Of a DNA stretch of 64,000 bases, positions 62,597 through 64,000 are shown in pieces. The stretch lies in NCBI RefSeq assembly GCF_003019675.1, contig NZ_CP028105.1:3426282-3490281 (forward strand), in the 5' to 3' direction. Below the pieces are notes generated by a model. It had not been told where the DNA came from. It did no database searches and worked only from the letters and a program-made list of their open reading frames with translations. The DNA comes from Fusobacterium ulcerans. Its GTDB lineage: Bacteria; Fusobacteriota; Fusobacteriia; Fusobacteriales; Fusobacteriaceae. The position numbers and the translations under genes are program-made. The first letter of the stretch is position 1. Every line of letters begins with the position of its first letter.

Positions 62597-62721
62597 TTTA
62601 TGTTTCCTCCTAAATTATATATTATTTGAGCCAAGTAATACGGGGCTAATCGTAAAACTGAGCACAAATTTACTAGATAATCATATCATATTATCTAAAA
62701 AATGTAAATGCTTTATTATTT

Positions 62722-64000
62722 TTATTCTTGATTTTCTTTATCAAATTCCTTATCTTCTTCTATTTTTTCAATTACTTCTTCTTTTTCTTTCTCTTCTATA
62801 ACTTCATCAGCTTTTATTTCAGCAGCTTCTTTTTTTGATTCAGCTAAATCAGCAAGAGTCTTTCCGTTCATTAAAGCTTCAAATTCTGCTCTGTTAAGAG
62901 TTTCTTTTTCTAATAAAGCTTTTGCTATGACATCTAATTTATCAAAATTATCTCTTAATAATTTTAAAGTTTCTTGATACTGAGTATTTACTATTGAAAG
63001 AATTTCTTCATCTATATCTTTTCCAGTTTCTTCACTGTAATATTTCTGCTGGAATAAATCTCCTTCTCTAGTTCCGTCAAGAAGTATTGGTCCAAATTTA
63101 TCTGACATTCCATAAACTTTTACCATACTGTGAACAATACCTGTAACATGCTGAATATCACTGCTTGCTCCTGTAGTTATATCATTAAATACAATCTGCT
63201 CAGCTGCTCTTCCACCTAAAGCATATTTTATCATATTTAAGTATTCACTTTTAAAATAATATCCCTTTTCCTCTTCAGGAAGCGACATAGTAAACCCTCC
63301 AGCTCTTCCTCTTGGAACTATTGTTACTTTATGAACGGGGTCTGTATTTGGCAGTAAATGAGTTACAACAGCATGTCCTGCTTCGTGATAAGCTGATATT
63401 TTTCTCTCTTTTTCTACTACTACTTTAGATTTTCTTTCTGGTCCTATACTTACTTTTTCAGATGCTTCTTCCAAGTCATCCATAGTTATTTCTTCTCTGC
63501 CTTCTCTTGCAGCAAGAATTGCAGCTTCATTAAGCATATTTGCAAGGTCAGCCCCTACAAATCCCGGAGTTTTCTTAGCTATTATAGATAAGTCTACATC
63601 TTTAGCAATTTTTTTACCTCTAATGTGTACTTTTAATATTTCTTCTCTTCCTTTAATATCAGGATTATCAACTATTACCTGTCTGTCAAATCTTCCAGGT
63701 CTCATTAAAGCTTTATCCAGTATCTCAGGTCTGTTAGTTGCAGCAAGTACTATGATAGTTTCATCAGTTCCAAACCCATCCATCTCTACTAGAAGCTGGT
63801 TAAGAGTTTGTTCTCTCTCATCATTTCCTCCACCTTGTCCAGAACCTCTTTTTCTACCTACAGCATCTATCTCATCAATAAATATGATACAAGGAGCACT
63901 TTTTCTAGCTTTGTTAAATAAATCTCTTACTCTTGAAGCTCCTACCCCTACGAACATTTCTACGAATTCAGATCCAGACATGCTGAAAAATGGTACTTTA
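62722..64000 (-). CDS. ftsH: ATP-dependent zinc metalloprotease FtsH, C-terminal part (5' end outside window)
   Basis: The open frame continues past the right edge; the visible part starts [20 protein letters not shown], just after the Walker A region of the AAA+ domain. It includes Walker B ([15 protein letters not shown]), the second region of homology ([20 protein letters not shown]) and the zinc-binding HEAGH at about residue 197 of the visible part. The Asp zinc ligand lies further on in the peptidase domain, and the C-terminus is a Lys/Glu-rich tail. FtsH is a membrane-bound protease for misfolded or short-lived membrane and regulatory proteins. Confidence 0.97.
   Translation of the reverse strand, partial: KVPFFSMSGSEFVEMFVGVGASRVRDLFNKARKSAPCIIFIDEIDAVGRKRGSGQGGGNDEREQTLNQLLVEMDGFGTDETIIVLAATNRPEILDKALMRPGRFDRQVIVDNPDIKGREEILKVHIRGKKIAKDVDLSIIAKKTPGFVGADLANMLNEAAILAAREGREEITMDDLEEASEKVSIGPERKSKVVVEKERKISAYHEAGHAVVTHLLPNTDPVHKVTIVPRGRAGGFTMSLPEEEKGYYFKSEYLNMIKYALGGRAAEQIVFNDITTGASSDIQHVTGIVHSMVKVYGMSDKFGPILLDGTREGDLFQQKYYSEETGKDIDEEILSIVNTQYQETLKLLRDNFDKLDVIAKALLEKETLNRAEFEALMNGKTLADLAESKKEAAEIKADEVIEEKEKEEVIEKIEEDKEFDKENQE

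Overview
The window looks like chromosomal DNA of a Fusobacterium-type organism, probably the F. varium / F. ulcerans / F. mortiferum side of the group. This is an inference from several things together: very AT-rich DNA, an outer membrane with TonB-dependent receptors and large autotransporters, MORN/YwqK-type repeat proteins, an EarP-type EF-P system and fermentation genes for C4 acids. I could not run a database search. No rRNA, tRNA or CRISPR array was seen.

Region 1 (1-15.8 kb) is a corrinoid (vitamin B12) acquisition island. Seven cobalamin riboswitches lie within about 14.7 kb. They precede a BtuF-like binding protein cut by the window edge, two BtuB-like TonB-dependent receptors (the second followed by an FMN-binding secreted protein), an exbB-exbD-tonB operon with an extra 103-residue protein, btuF-btuC-btuD, a secreted CbiK-type cobaltochelatase, and unexpectedly a MORN-repeat protein with two small coupled genes. 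Most leaders have a TTGACA-like/17 bp/TATAAT-like promoter, the aptamer, and an intrinsic terminator just before the gene, which fits B12 shutting off transcription. Together these genes would move corrinoid through the outer membrane, energise that step, and carry it across the inner membrane.

Region 2 (15.8-22.4 kb) is accessory DNA: a DUF4261 protein, a 1175-codon autotransporter with near-identical internal repeats and a probable frameshift in its signal peptide, an IS110-family transposase, and a decayed copy of the small gene pair from the B12 island with an 18 bp inverted repeat beside it.

Region 3 (22.4-29.6 kb) is housekeeping: a CNNM/CBS membrane protein, a TauE-like exporter, bactofilin overlapping an M23 peptidase, a group 2-like sigma-70 factor, RuvC, a nitroreductase and an Eis-like acetyltransferase.

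Region 4 (29.7-36.1 kb) is a five-gene operon built around 4-hydroxybutyryl-CoA dehydratase, with a CoA-transferase, a NifU-like protein, a permease and a small Cys-rich protein. It has a textbook sigma-54 promoter, upstream TTGCAA repeats at enhancer distance, and an adjacent PAS/AAA+/HTH sigma-54 activator. It should convert 4-hydroxybutyrate to crotonyl-CoA for butyrate fermentation.

Region 5 (36.3-54.9 kb) holds a thioesterase, a DUF523 protein, DUF4184 and MORN lipoproteins, a FabG-like reductase with a thiolase, a class I methyltransferase, a Zn/Cd-type P-ATPase with duplicated metal-binding domains and a structured 3' element, EF-P with its EarP rhamnosyltransferase, an Old Yellow Enzyme homologue, an ABC-F protein with a decayed second ATPase domain, a nucleoside kinase and SpmA/SpmB.

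Region 6 (55-64 kb) holds a dipeptide ABC transporter operon (dppABCDF), a YibE/F membrane protein, ribosomal protein S15 and the C-terminal part of FtsH, which runs off the window.
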